Assembly (NCBI GenBank): GCA_019208055.1
Contig: JAGXJF010003783.1
Span: 992,001-1,056,000, forward strand
DNA length: 64,000 bases
Reading direction: 5' to 3'
Origin: Stipa capillata
Lineage: Eukaryota; Streptophyta; Magnoliopsida; Poales; Poaceae
Both the position numbers and the translations under genes were made by a program. The notes under the pieces were generated by a model. It did no database searches, was not told the origin of the DNA, and was given only the letters and a program-made list of their open reading frames with translations. Of this stretch, positions 37,541 to 48,826 are shown piece after piece (position 1 is the first letter of the stretch; the number at the start of each line of letters is the position of its first letter).

Positions 37541-40500
37541 TTAATGACAACTGTTAAAAATATGAGGATGCTTCCTCCAAAACTCCGGCCCCATGTCAAC
37601 GTGGGCCACTTTCACATCCCACCGCTCTCCTGTGACATTTTCGGTATCCTCCACCTTTGTAAATTCTTCCACCTGTAGCCATTTGCAACATACCGGTTTT
37701 AATGACAAAGAAACTGGACATAATAGGATACTTTGAAAATCATCTCCACTGCAGCATTTCTCCAGTAATAGTGTTAATAAATTTGGTTGTAAGCTGTAAC
37801 CTGTTGGAAAAAGTATCCATAGGAAATAACATGGCATTTCTCGGATATAACTTCTTTTTGAGACGATGCATAATGGTTTAAAATCTACCAGTAAGGAAAA
37901 ATGCAGCATACCATCGAAGCCAGACCTACCTTTCAGTAATAGTTACTGAAAGTTCCTTTAGTCTTTTTGGTAATTTATATGTTGCTTCTTAACTATCGTT
38001 ACACTGTTCACTATGCTATATTGTTATTCTGGCTTGCTATCTTAATAAAAACTGCAGCACAAACAATACAACATTGCTATTAAAAATGATGCTTGGATGA
38101 CAGTAAAAATACCTTCCGCCTGTAAGCACATGAACCCTTTCGAAACATAGCCGGTTCATCATTGTAGTTCACTTGAAATTGCTGAAAGAGTAACTCATTC
38201 TTGTCCTTTGATGGTGTTCCCTGCAAAGAACACTAAAAAGTAAGAGACTGTAGATAACTAACGAATTGAATAGGTAAGGAAAAATCATTTGAATCCTAAG
38301 TAATAAAACAAGACCTTCAATATTTCATGAGCTTCGTTTTTGCTTTTTCCAGATTTCACTAACATCCAAAAGCATGTATTGTATTGGTTGCTCATGTGAC
38401 CTGCAAATCAGCATGTAAAGTCAGCTCATGTGCCTTTCTTGTGGGTTTTTTTAGCTACTACTGGAAGAGTTGAGCACTTGCAACAGAATATTGCTAAAAT
38501 AAAGGGGCGTGTGCATTGATCAGTATTCATCACAGCATACAGGTATACAAGGACTAAAATTTAACACGTTCACTGCAGATCAACAAATGAACTCAGATAT
38601 TATATACTGTAGAACTGTAGAAAATTTCGTAAACATTTTCAACTAGTTAAGATGCACTTGTTTTTTGGGAAGAATAACTCACATTCAGCTTGCCTCTATG
38701 ACAAATAATCACAAATGATCTTCGGTTTTGGGTAACACAAAACTTCTGCCTCAAAGTGTGGTGGCTGCACTAATTCCTTCTTGGGGAAAAAATCTTTCCA
38801 TACCATCAAGTAAACAGAAGTGAAATATGAAGAACAGGAAGAAAGGATTAAGCTGCAAAAGTTTCATATTGCATCAAAGGCTCAACCATTTGTAACAACA
38901 TATACTGTAGAAATTCATAAAGCTGATAAGTACCTCTCCTGTCTCTGATATAATTCAGTCTTCTCCTGTAACACAAAGCTGCAGCAATAAAAGTAAAATA
39001 AAATGATCATCTGAAATAAATGTTCAGGTTTGCCACCCAACAAACATATAAACGTCTGTCCAAATTGAAGCACATCTACATTTACACTTACAGCTTTACT
39101 GTATGGTTCGCTTACAATTGTAAAATGATATTTTATCTTGCCAAGACTATATTCAATCCAAATCACTTATGTCCATGAGAAGAGGGAAAACTATACCATG
39201 CAAAACACAAATTTTGTTTACTTGCACCGTCCTTTATAGTTTTTTGCTCTAAGAACAGAGATTTTGAAGGGGCTATATTATACCTGTACTCATTGCTAAA
39301 ACCATAGCTAAAGATAATATCAGAGAACCGCTCCATCATCAAAGAAGCCGACGCATTCATCAATCTTAGAGCAGTCTCATCATTTGGCTTGTCAAATGAA
39401 TGGATCAAGGAGTACCTGGGGAAAAGTTTGAATTCACCTTGCCAATAAATAATCTGGCTATCTAAAAGCCATTGCACCATGCTTTTGAATATTAAAAAGA
39501 AACTTGGGTTGATGCGAACAATAGTCCAATTACAACGTGGAAGCCTATGGATCATGTCGAACTTCTTCACAAGCTCGTATCTATATTTTTCTTTCATCAC
39601 GACACATAGTTAGAACGATGCTGTTTATATACAAAGTTGACTGGAGCTGGAAGCATACCTAAAACTACAATAATTCAACTAACCTTCTCGAAGAATGTAT
39701 TGATGTTTTTCCCAAAACTCAGGTCCTATGATATCGACATTTGCCACTGTCACTACCATCCGTGTTCTTTTTATGGGATTCCCATAGTCATCGGTTTTCA
39801 CCTTTGTTTCTACCTACAGTGACATGTAGAACTTTTAGCAAGCAAAAGTGCACCTACGTGGGTTGGGTTAGTTGATCTCACAAAAAAGTTGAGAACACAA
39901 TGTTCCACAAAATAACATTATCCAACAATCAGGTCCACAAATGAAATGCAATATGTGATATACATAAGCGATTAGAAGAATCACAGCGGCATAAAGTGAC
40001 ACCTCATGAGTTCCAATTATCCCTACAAATTCAAGTATGACTACAATTTCACAAGAAACCATCTGGGTAACCAGCAGAGAAATCACATTACAAATTTCAA
40101 TAACTTCTTTGAAATATCTCTGGCGCCAAATACAAATAGAAACTAAACTGACCGTTGACGTAAATCTTGTAAATACTTGCAAATATCAAATGAGCAGAAA
40201 CATTAATGAGGTGTTGTTTTGCATGCTTGCCAGCATTACCTTATCTCGGTAAACACTTGATCCTTTTCGGAATATAGTCGGTTCATCATCATAATTGATT
40301 TCGAACTGTTGCGAAAGCAACTCATTCTTGTCCTTAGAAAATGTTCCCTACAAGAGAGATGGATCCAGAAAAATACACATTCATACAAGTGCAACAGAAG
40401 TCGTCTCAAACTCCAGGAAATTTAGATTACCTTCAACGTTTGTTGAGCTTCTTTTTCAATTTTTCCAGACTTTACCAACATCCAGAAGCATGTATTATAC

Positions 40501-42090
40501 TGATTATTTATATGACCTGAAAGGTAGAAACAAGGTATATGTTCATCCATTCAGTAAACTAATTATGCGATGAAGCAACCGGACATGCAAATCTCACAGA
40601 ACTGACGCATACATAGACCATACTTATGCTTATCTAATTTTGTTGAAGCTTCATAACATGATTTTTCTTGTACAAGATATTAATGCACAGAATTGCAAAA
40701 TATAAAAATAGGAAAATCTCATTCAATATCATCGATTACTAGAAAATGTTGATTATAGTTAGAGAAGCTTACAGTCCACTTGCCTCCATGCCATATAATC
40801 ACGAATAGTTTTCAAATTTGGATAGCATACAACTCGCCCATTGAAATATGGAGGCTCCCTCAACTCTTTATTAGGAAATAAATCTTTCCATTTCATCATG
40901 TACACAGAAGTGAAGTAGGAAACACATAAAGAGAGAATTTTGCTGCAATTATTAGTAGAGAAGTTGATATCATGATCAGATGTTTAAACAGTTCAAAACA
41001 AAAGGCAACTTCTTCGCATAGATGCATATACACATCAAATGAGATACCTTTCACGCCTTTGATAGAATTATGTTCCCTCTCTGAAAACAAAACTGCAAAG
41101 CAAACATGAAATATCAGAACATACAACAGGTAATACAATATATGTTAACAAGGTAATTTTGCTTTATATGTAAAGCCATTATATGCTTGCATTTTAACAA
41201 CATAGCTCTTAGGAGAAGTACATAACAAAATTATTAGCCACGAGAATGAACGGAAGAGGTAGAACGGACCCCATTCAATTCAAAACAGAGTTTCCATTTA
41301 GATACAATTTTATAATGGAACATGAGATGATGCACTTGTACTCATCACTAACACCATAAGCAAAGACTATGTCAGGGAATTTCTCCATCATAGAAGTGGC
41401 ACAAGCGTTCATCAATCTTAAAGCACTCTCATCATTTGGTTTCTCAAAGGCATGTATCTTCGAGAATCTAACAAAAAAGAAGATCAAAATTAGTTGACAG
41501 AACAACAAAGATAAGCTATTCCAAATTCTAAGCAACAGTCAGTGATTCCCCAATTTACATGTTGTGACTTGTGACCTTTCTTCTGTTTATCACATGCTTA
41601 TCATCACAAAGAAAATCAAGCATAAGACATTTGTAAATACTATGCTAAGAACTAAGAACAAAAAAGGACATGGCAATTCAATAGATTAGCTTACGCTAAG
41701 AACAAATAGACATGTCGCATCAAGCTAAGTAGGAGAATTAATTGACATGACCAGATGGCGAATGCAGTTTTTTAACCACTAGTAACCATGCCAATCTACA
41801 GTTAACAAGTGAGCGAACTAAAACCATAGCATTCAATCAACATTAAGAGACTATCCGGCATTACAGAAAGCAGCAATTTTCCCATGGATTAATCACTATT
41901 AGGCTGTGAAAAAAATAAATAAGAAGCGTAAACAGGAAGAGGTTTCTTCCGCTCACTCTTTTTTAGTAAGAAAACAAGTGTACCGGTGGAAATGACAGCT
42001 GTCGATGCGGACGACGATCCAGTTCGAGGGCGGGAGGCAGCGGTCGAACTCAAACTCCCTCTTCACGTACTCGTACTCGCTGTTGGCCAT
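37541..42090 (-). pseudogene. THG1: Double-domain tRNA-His guanylyltransferase (THG1/ICA1-like), inactivated
   Basis: THG1 adds the essential G(-1) to tRNA-His; plant versions carry two THG1 domains in tandem. Exons, 5' to 3': 41984-42090, 41336-41467, 41048-41092, 40773-40942, 40431-40516, 40240-40347, 39684-39813, ~39491-39590, 39284-39415, 38934-38978, 38683-38852, 38315-38400, 38113-38220, 37541-37672. Domain 1 starts MANSEYEYVKREFEFDRCLP and keeps FEKPNDESALRLMNAC and HINNQYNTCFW; domain 2 starts KYRYELVKKFDMIHRLP. Three lesions are visible. A TAA at 41068-41070 replaces the lysine after REGT in domain 1. A TAG at 38696-38698 replaces the tryptophan of YLSWRQAEC in domain 2. The domain-2 first exon lacks a GT donor near 39491. 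Reading frames are otherwise kept across all 14 exons, so loss of function looks recent. Confidence 0.88.
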
Positions 42091-42624
42091 CACCCAGCTC
42101 CCTCACCGCCACCACGAGATGCTTATTCCTCTTGAGCTATGCCTGCAAAAAATCGTCACAGAGAAGCGGTATAGAACTTGGAATCGAAGCCCAAAGGGGA
42201 GAAAAAGCCAGGTGAGAATGAGGTACGGCAGTCATGAATTGCATGCTCACAAGCAGGGGCAGATCTAGATGGCACACCCAAAATTTGTGGAGGTCAGTGG
42301 GGTTTAACTAATCGCTGGACGACAAAAAGCTCATACCTCAAAAACCAATGCCCAAGACCGCAGACGGGGTGAAGTGGAGACAGCAGAGAAGCGATGTCGC
42401 GATGAGGTAGAACGGGAACGGCGATGGCGGCGCGGGGGTGAGCCGTCGGTGGTGACGCTAAGCGCGGCAGCTCTAGGGCACGGTGGTGGTAGAGAGCCGC
42501 GTTGGGTCGTGGAAGAGGAGAAGAAAAGGCATGGGACGGTGGAGAGGAAGAGTCTACCATGGAGATGGGTTTTGACCGTGGATGGTGAGTAGCAAATACA
42601 CAAATGTAATATATCTTCCAATTT
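42091..42624. other. Upstream flank of the THG1 relic
   Basis: Probable former promoter and leader of the THG1 gene, followed by a GC-rich stretch at 42360-42590 with overlapping frames on both strands. Those frames have biased composition and no recognisable domain. Confidence 0.45.
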
Positions 42625-43801
42625 CATTTCGAGCTCTCTCAGCCTAGGCCTCTCCCTCTCTCCTTTCCGTGTATACGTGGCTCATAATCTCATCTAGATA
42701 CACACGTAGATTTTCAGCGGGTCCTAAAAATCCTTACAGGAACCTTGAAAAAAACTCAATTCTAGGACCCTAGGGGCCCGTTTTGGCTCTCAAGTTGTGA
42801 CTAGTGTTAGAGAATGGATTGAGACAGCAATTGGACAATGAATAATGATTCTCTCTTATATTGATCTTTGATGCAATTACATATATATACAGATGATAAG
42901 AGACGGCAGTTGTTGTTTGAAGCGTCATTAGTAACTACTAATGACGGTTGCTAATTGATCATAAGCGACTGTCTGAAGAGACGCGTCGGTTCTCAACAAC
43001 CAGGAGGTCTCGGTTGACACCAGGTCCATCCACTTGGCCTTCTTCATGACCAAGACCTCCCGGTGACCACCATGGGAACCGGTTCCAACCGGATTAGGCC
43101 AGTGTATCGCTAGCTTGAGGGCATCGTCTGCTCGATGCCTTCGCCGTAGGCTACGGCTTCTACAGTTCCGCTCCCGGTGCTGCCACCACCCGACTGCACC
43201 GCTAGACCACCATGCGAATTGCACAGAAGCTCGTTGCGGGTAGTCAAAAACCACAGCTAGCTTCTCCAAATCAGCAACGCTCTCAACCGTAGTGTGGCGG
43301 TGTAGCAGGGCCCTTGTGACAGCGTTGGGCGCGAGGGCCAATGCTAGCGCAGTGCCTCGCCATGAGGATGACGGAAGGAAAAAAGGGATCAGGAGAGAGA
43401 GAGGGTGAGAGGAGTGTGGACGCACTAATTTGGGGATTGCATGAGGAGTGGGATGGAGCGCCAACAGTGAGAAATCAACATAGGGAGCGAGAGGAGCATG
43501 GTGAGACGGTCAACAATGCCGATTATTGGCGGAGACAGCCGGAGCCGAGAGACGGAGGCGGTGGCGATTGAAATTGGGCAAGAGAGGCAGAGGGGGTACA
43601 GCGGCAGCGTGTGAGGGATGAGAGAGAGAAGTGAGGTAAATGCCTGCTAGGGTTAACCCTAGCCAGATTGGGCCAAATGGGCCAGGTGGTGAGGGAGTGA
43701 GAGAAAGAGGAAAGTGAGGTGGAGTCCAGCTTGTGCCAAATGGGCTAAGTGGCCAGCTGACTCAATGGGCTCAATAGAAGTTTAAAAGAAAGGATTTAAA
43801 T
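42625..43801. repeat. Diverged ~1-kb tandem duplication, copy A
   Basis: Begins TTTCGAGCTCTCTCAGCC and ends AAAAGAAAGGATTTAAA. It aligns by eye with copy B over nearly its whole length (CCTCTCC..TTTCCGTG, GGTCCTAAAAA, ACCAGGTCCATC, CTACGGCTT, AGAGGGTGAGAGGAGTGTGGA, CAATGGGCTC). Compared with B it has an extra ~180-240-base AT-rich insert at about 42800-42990. That insert starts TGTTAGAGAATGG and looks like a piece of a copia-type LTR. No protein domain was recognised. Confidence 0.7.
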
Positions 43802-43829
43802 TAAACAGAACTGAAATGTATCTGCACAG

Positions 43830-44751
43830 TTTCGAGCTTTTTTCTTAGCGCTCGGCCTCTCCTCTCTCGTTTCCGTGCCTACATGGCCCAATCCCATCTT
43901 GACACATGTGTGGGCCTCGACGGGCCCTAAAAAGCCTAGCAGGGAACCTGGAAAACTCGGTTCCAGGGTCTTGCGGGGCCTGTTTCGGCTCTCCCGATGC
44001 GGTCGAGAGGTCCCTATGGCCACCAGGTCCATCAGGTTGGCCTCCTTCGTGACCAGGGCCTCCCGGTGGCCACGATGGACATCGGTTCCAACAGGGTGAG
44101 GCTTGTGTGCCACTGCCGGCCCGGCAACGCCATCCTCTCGGTGCCTTCACCCTAGGCTACGGCTTTTGACATTCCTCTCCCAGCTGCCGCCACCCGACTA
44201 CACCAGTAGACCACCGCGCAAACTGCATCGAATACCGGTGCAGATAGTCATCTCGGCAACTTCACGGCAGCGCCTTCGTCCTCATCATGGCCGGCTTCTC
44301 TAGATCTGCCACGCTCCTGGCCGTAGTGCCTATGGCTATGTAGTAGGGCCCTCGCGACGATGTGGAGCGCGAGGGCCAGGGCTAGTGTGCGCACATCATC
44401 AAGAGGATGACAGGAGGGAGAAACGGATCAGGAAAGAGAGAGGGTGAGAGGAGTGTGGAGGTGGCGATTTAGGGATTGCATGAGATGAGTGGGTTAGGGA
44501 ATCGGCACAGGGGACAAGAGGAGCATGGCGAGGTGGTTGAAAATGCCGATTACCAGCGGAGGTAGCCGGAGTCGAGCGACGGAGGCGGGGGCAATTGAAA
44601 TTGGGGGCAAGAGGCAGAGGGGGTGCGGTGGCGTTGTGTGAGGTACTGAGAGGGAAAGAGAAGTAAGGTGGAGGCTAGCTTGGGCCAAATGGGCTAAGCG
44701 GCCGGCTGAGCCAATGGGCTCCAACCATTTTTAAAAAGAAAGGATTTAAAT
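43830..44751. repeat. Diverged ~1-kb tandem duplication, copy B
   Basis: Direct-orientation partner of copy A, 28 bases after it. It begins TTTCGAGCTTTTTTCTTAGC and ends AAAAAGAAAGGATTTAAA. The copies differ by many substitutions and indels, so the duplication is old. Open frames inside are short and differ between copies, which argues against a gene. Confidence 0.7.
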
Positions 44752-45319
44752 CTAGCGTTTACCTAATTTCCCTTCAATCGAATATATTCGAACATCACTC
44801 AAATATGAATACAGTTTAAAATTCTGTAAATTATATGTAATTTAAGCTAAATTTCATAAGTAGGAATTCTCTCAATTCCTCCGTAGTGATATTATATTCA
44901 AGAAGGTATGCAAGTCAATTAAAATAATCCACATCATATAAATTTTAGCAAGATAAAGTCATACAAATTTTAAAATGCATAAAATTCCATGCATACATCC
45001 ATATCATTTTTATATATGTGTACTTGCAATTTATCTGGAGTTATTCACACTGAGGAAAAGAAAAGAAAATATGTAGGAAGTGACTACAACTAAGATTATC
45101 TACATGATATGTTGTTCTCTCTTTTTCTTGACAATAGATATGATGAGCTATATTGCGTATCAAAGCGCCACACAAAGCATTCTAGTTTTGATTCAAAACA
45201 AAAGAGAACTTATCTTATGAGGTCTTTTATTTAAGACTAAATTAGAAAAAGAAATTCATAGTCCCTATTTTTTACTAGCAATCCTGTATGTGCAATACAC
45301 GTTTTTCGTAATATATATC
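44752..45319. other. AT-rich non-genic sequence
   Basis: No gene, repeat terminus or RNA gene was recognised between the tandem duplication and the LINE relic. Confidence 0.5.
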
Positions 45320-45329
45320 GCATGAGAAA

Positions 45330-46740
45330 TATACTTACAAAAGTGCACAAGGAGCTGAAGGAGTTGGAAGAATGTAGAAGGTGTGTGTTATCTAGAAGGA
45401 CGGTGCAGCGAGAACAAGTGAGACATTTCAAACTTGATCACCTTGAAGAGCAACATTATGTTTTCAGAGCAAAGGGCACATGTGAGTTGGGGAGAAGGGA
45501 GATAGAAAGACAAGTTATGTCTACTCCTTTGCCTTGAGCAGAAGTTGAGAAATACTATTAAGAGTTTAAAAGGGAAAGATGATGTAGTGGTGGAGGGGGA
45601 GGAGGGCTTGAAGGCTCTCACTACTAACTATTTTTCATCCTTGTTTACCCCGGTGGCAGGTCATGATCTTAATCATGTTCTCCACCATGTTTAGCTGAAG
45701 GTGACTGAACAAATGAATGATCTGTTGATGGCCGAGTTTACTGCAGAGGAATTCAAAGCGGCTCTTGATAGTATAGGGGATTTGAAGGCATTGGGTCCGG
45801 ATGGAACACCAGCCTGTTTTACAAGAATACTGGCACTTGGTGGGCGAGAAAGTGGTACATGAGGACTTAGAGGTGTTGCAAGGTGGCGTATACCAGAGGG
45901 ATGGAACAAAATTGTTGTGGTGCAAAGGAGAAGAACCCAGAATGGCTAAAGGATCTTCGCCCAATTAGCGTTTGCAACATTGTGTACAAACTCGTGTCCA
46001 AGGTCTTGGCCAACCGGTTGAAGTGTATATTGGAGGAGCTTATATCGGCAAATCGAAGCGCTTTTGTCCCGAGCCGGCTCATATCGGACAACACAATTAT
46101 GGCGTATGAGATGATACACTTCATGAAGAGAAAGAGATCAGGAACGACTTGCTATGCTACCTTGAAACTTGATATGAGCAAAGCATTTGACATAGTAGAA
46201 TGGCGTTTTCTAGAAGGAATGATGATTTGTCTTCGTAACAATTCGCAGTTCATTGAGCAAATAAGCAAGTGTGTGAGTATGGTATCATACCGGTTCAAGG
46301 TGAATGGCGATTACACTAATACCGTAGTTCTAGGCAGAGGGTTGCGCTAAGGGGACCCAGTTTCATCGTACCTCTTATTCTTGTGTGCGGAGGGATTCTC
46401 GGTGGTGCTCCACCATGTTGAGGCTACTGGTCGTATCAGGGGCATCACTTTGTCACCTTTTGCTACAACGGTGAACCATCTTCTGTTCACTAATGATTCC
46501 CTACTGCTTCTTGAAGCAAAGGAGGAAGGGGCAGTAGCGGTCAACTCAATCCTACAAGTTTATGAGGCATGTTCGGGCTAGGTTATCAACCGAGAAAATT
46601 GTTCAATTATGTTAAGTACCAACACACCGAGAAGAACAAAAGAGTTCCTCATGCACATTATGGGTCTTCGAAGTGAAGCACAAGGAGGTAAATATCTAGT
46701 GACGCCCACCTACGTTGGCAGGTTGAAAACAAAATGTTTT
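45330..46740 (+). mobile_element. Degraded LINE (L1-type) reverse-transcriptase fragment
   Basis: Pieces of a plant non-LTR retrotransposon ORF2 in collinear order, broken by stops and frameshifts. An upstream linker region (LKALTTNYFSSLFTP, MAEFTAEEFKAALDSIGD) comes first. Then come the RT blocks DLRPISVCNIVYKLVSKVL, SAFVPSRLISDNTIMAYE and LKLDMSKAFDIVEWRFLE, followed by HLLFTNDSLLL, a decayed form of the catalytic FADD box. GGKYLVTPTYVGR then ends abruptly at a CACTA-like terminus. Endonuclease, RNase H and the poly-A tail are missing. It is non-autonomous and dead. Confidence 0.88.
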
Positions 46741-47050
46741 CACTGTACATAATGGGTTATCACAGACGGCTCATCATTGACGGGCGGCTTTACCCTCTAG
46801 GATAAGAGATATCTCAGACCGGTGGACATGGAAATCCGTGGAGATAAGGCCAGGAAGGAAAACCGTTAGTGATGGCGGCTCATCACTAACGGGTTTTTAT
46901 TTCACTCGTTAGTGATGACTCATCACTGACGGGTGAGCTTTTGACCCGTCTGTGATGAGCGTTGTTATCTCTGATGGTTATTCTTCCGCGCCTGTCTAAG
47001 ATGGCATCGCTAACGGTATCGGTGAAATACCCGTCTATGATGACTTTCTA
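46741..47050 (+). mobile_element. CACTA-like (En/Spm) terminus inserted in the LINE relic
   Basis: Starts CACTGTACATAATGGG exactly where the LINE reading frame stops. Over the next 300 bases it carries many direct and inverted copies of TCATCACTAACGGG / CGTTAGTGATGA, the kind of sub-terminal repeats CACTA transposase binds. The matching right terminus was not found and LINE sequence does not resume, so the element is probably truncated. The right limit given is only where the repeats end. Confidence 0.65.
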
Positions 47051-48826
47051 ACCTACATAAGGGCCGAAGTGCCCGACCCATATCTATTTTTTCCAAATCT
47101 AGATATGTTTGAAGGGTGGCTACGGCCGGGTGATTTCTTGGCTATTTTGAGGCAATTTTACCACGGATTTAAAGGTTTTATTGTAGATCTACTACTTCTT
47201 GGTGGTCTAAGTTTAGTAATTTGTATTTGTTCTTATTATTACTTTACGACTATAGTTTATGATTTTATTTGGGAGAACTTGGGAGAGAGGGAAGAAGTGA
47301 GCAAAGGAGATTATATTGATAATGGTATTGGTTAATTACGTGTAAATGGGGAATGTAGAAGATTGTTTTAGATGAACTAGGTAAAAAATTGAGCTAAGGT
47401 TAATTAGCTAGTATAACTAAGGTTATTAATTAGTATATAGGTAATTGTTAAATCTTTTGGTAACAATTATATAATTAATTTAGGTTTGATAATATATACT
47501 CCCTCCGTTTAAAAATACAAGATTTTGACCAATGATTGTTCTATTAATATACGCTTTATGTGATACAAAATCATAATTATAAGTAAGTACTTTTGAATAC
47601 GAATATAATGATATTAATAACATGTCATATAAGCTACATATTAATAGAGTAACTATTGGTCAAAATCTTGTCTTAACTAAACAAAATACGCCTTACATTT
47701 CTAGACGGATGGAGTAATAATTTGTTATGTTAGCTTATTAATATTTTGCGTCACTAATTATTTTTTAATCATATGCATCAACTGGGTAGATGGAGTAAAG
47801 CTGGATGTATGGTAACTATATGTCTCAAGAGTATTTGAATGTTGTATCTCAATTTATGAGAGCTGCTAAAAACTATATGTTAAGATCAAGGTCTAATGGC
47901 TTTATGTCTTATCTATGCATTGACTATAAAAACAAGAAGATGTGAAAGATACAGCTTAGACATAAGGCTACTTGATTTGTTTCGTGGAGGGTTACCAAGT
48001 GCAACGAAGCATCAAACGGGCAGTGTAGACAACGTGCGGCGGCAAACTTGGTGACAAATTTGCAGTTCAGGACTTGAATGTGCGTCTTCATAATTTATGA
48101 ATCGATGTTTATTGTATTATTTATTTGTTTGTAAAGGATAAAATATGCAACATCTTTTCGTGAAATGGTAATGGCAGTTTAATCAACTTCCACCCTTTCT
48201 TGAAAGGTTCGTTCTTTCAAACACCTCTTAGAAATCGACCCGATGATTAATATTTGTAACTAAGTACAATCTGATGGCCACTACTTCAAATGGGGTGTGG
48301 CTTAGCTTGGATGGTACATTACGAGTTCATTTTGGAGTGAAGAAGGATTGTGATCCTAATTGGCAGTCATTTGCACCTGTCGCCTTCGTTATTTCCATCG
48401 AGGAAGCCTATCTTGCTTGCCAACTGGGCAAGTTTCACATCAATTCTCTGTGATTAGGTTGTCTCCCAGGAAATCCAGATATGCACGAATATTAAATCAC
48501 AGTGTGTGTTCCATATGACATCAACCCTGCGGAAGGCTTCAGTGGTGAGCCTCGTGACTGATGATCGAGCACCCACAGAACTTCTCAGTTGATAATGGTC
48601 AAAATTTGCTATTTGTGTTTTTTTATTTCTACCAAAGGGTAATACGGGACCAAAATATAATCATCAGAAGCTTGCAATAGGTTTACACAAGACAGGGAAA
48701 ATATATTGGCAATTGGCGATTAAAATACAATTCTGAAGCTTTGAGAGAATGGAAGGTCCCTGATTTATTGGAACTCAAAGAAAATACCGAGCTGTGAGCT
48801 ATACCCTTCTCAAAGCCACGTCCAGA
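47051..48826. other. Non-genic region holding a Stowaway MITE
   Basis: Apart from the MITE at 47499-47714 this is AT-rich sequence without a recognisable gene. The last part should be the 3' UTR of SDH1. A frame at 47069-47335 encodes a hydrophobic stretch but has no known domain and abuts the CACTA relic. Confidence 0.5.
47499..47714. mobile_element. Stowaway MITE (Tc1/mariner type)
   Basis: 216 bases with terminal inverted repeats: CTCCCTCCGTTTAAAAATAC on the left and ..TTTCTAGACGGATGGAG on the right. It is flanked by the TA target duplication (47497-47498 and 47715-47716). Inner inverted sequences (AAGATTTTGACCAAT / ATTGGTCAAAATCTT) pair further in. The AT-rich interior is non-coding. The ends are well preserved. 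Confidence 0.93.

Noticed and set aside
43796..44303. Frames inside tandem duplication copy B
   Set aside because: The equivalent frames are not preserved in copy A, which argues against coding.
47069..47335. 88-codon frame with a hydrophobic stretch
   Set aside because: It follows a CACTA-like terminus, is single and short, and matches nothing I recognise.
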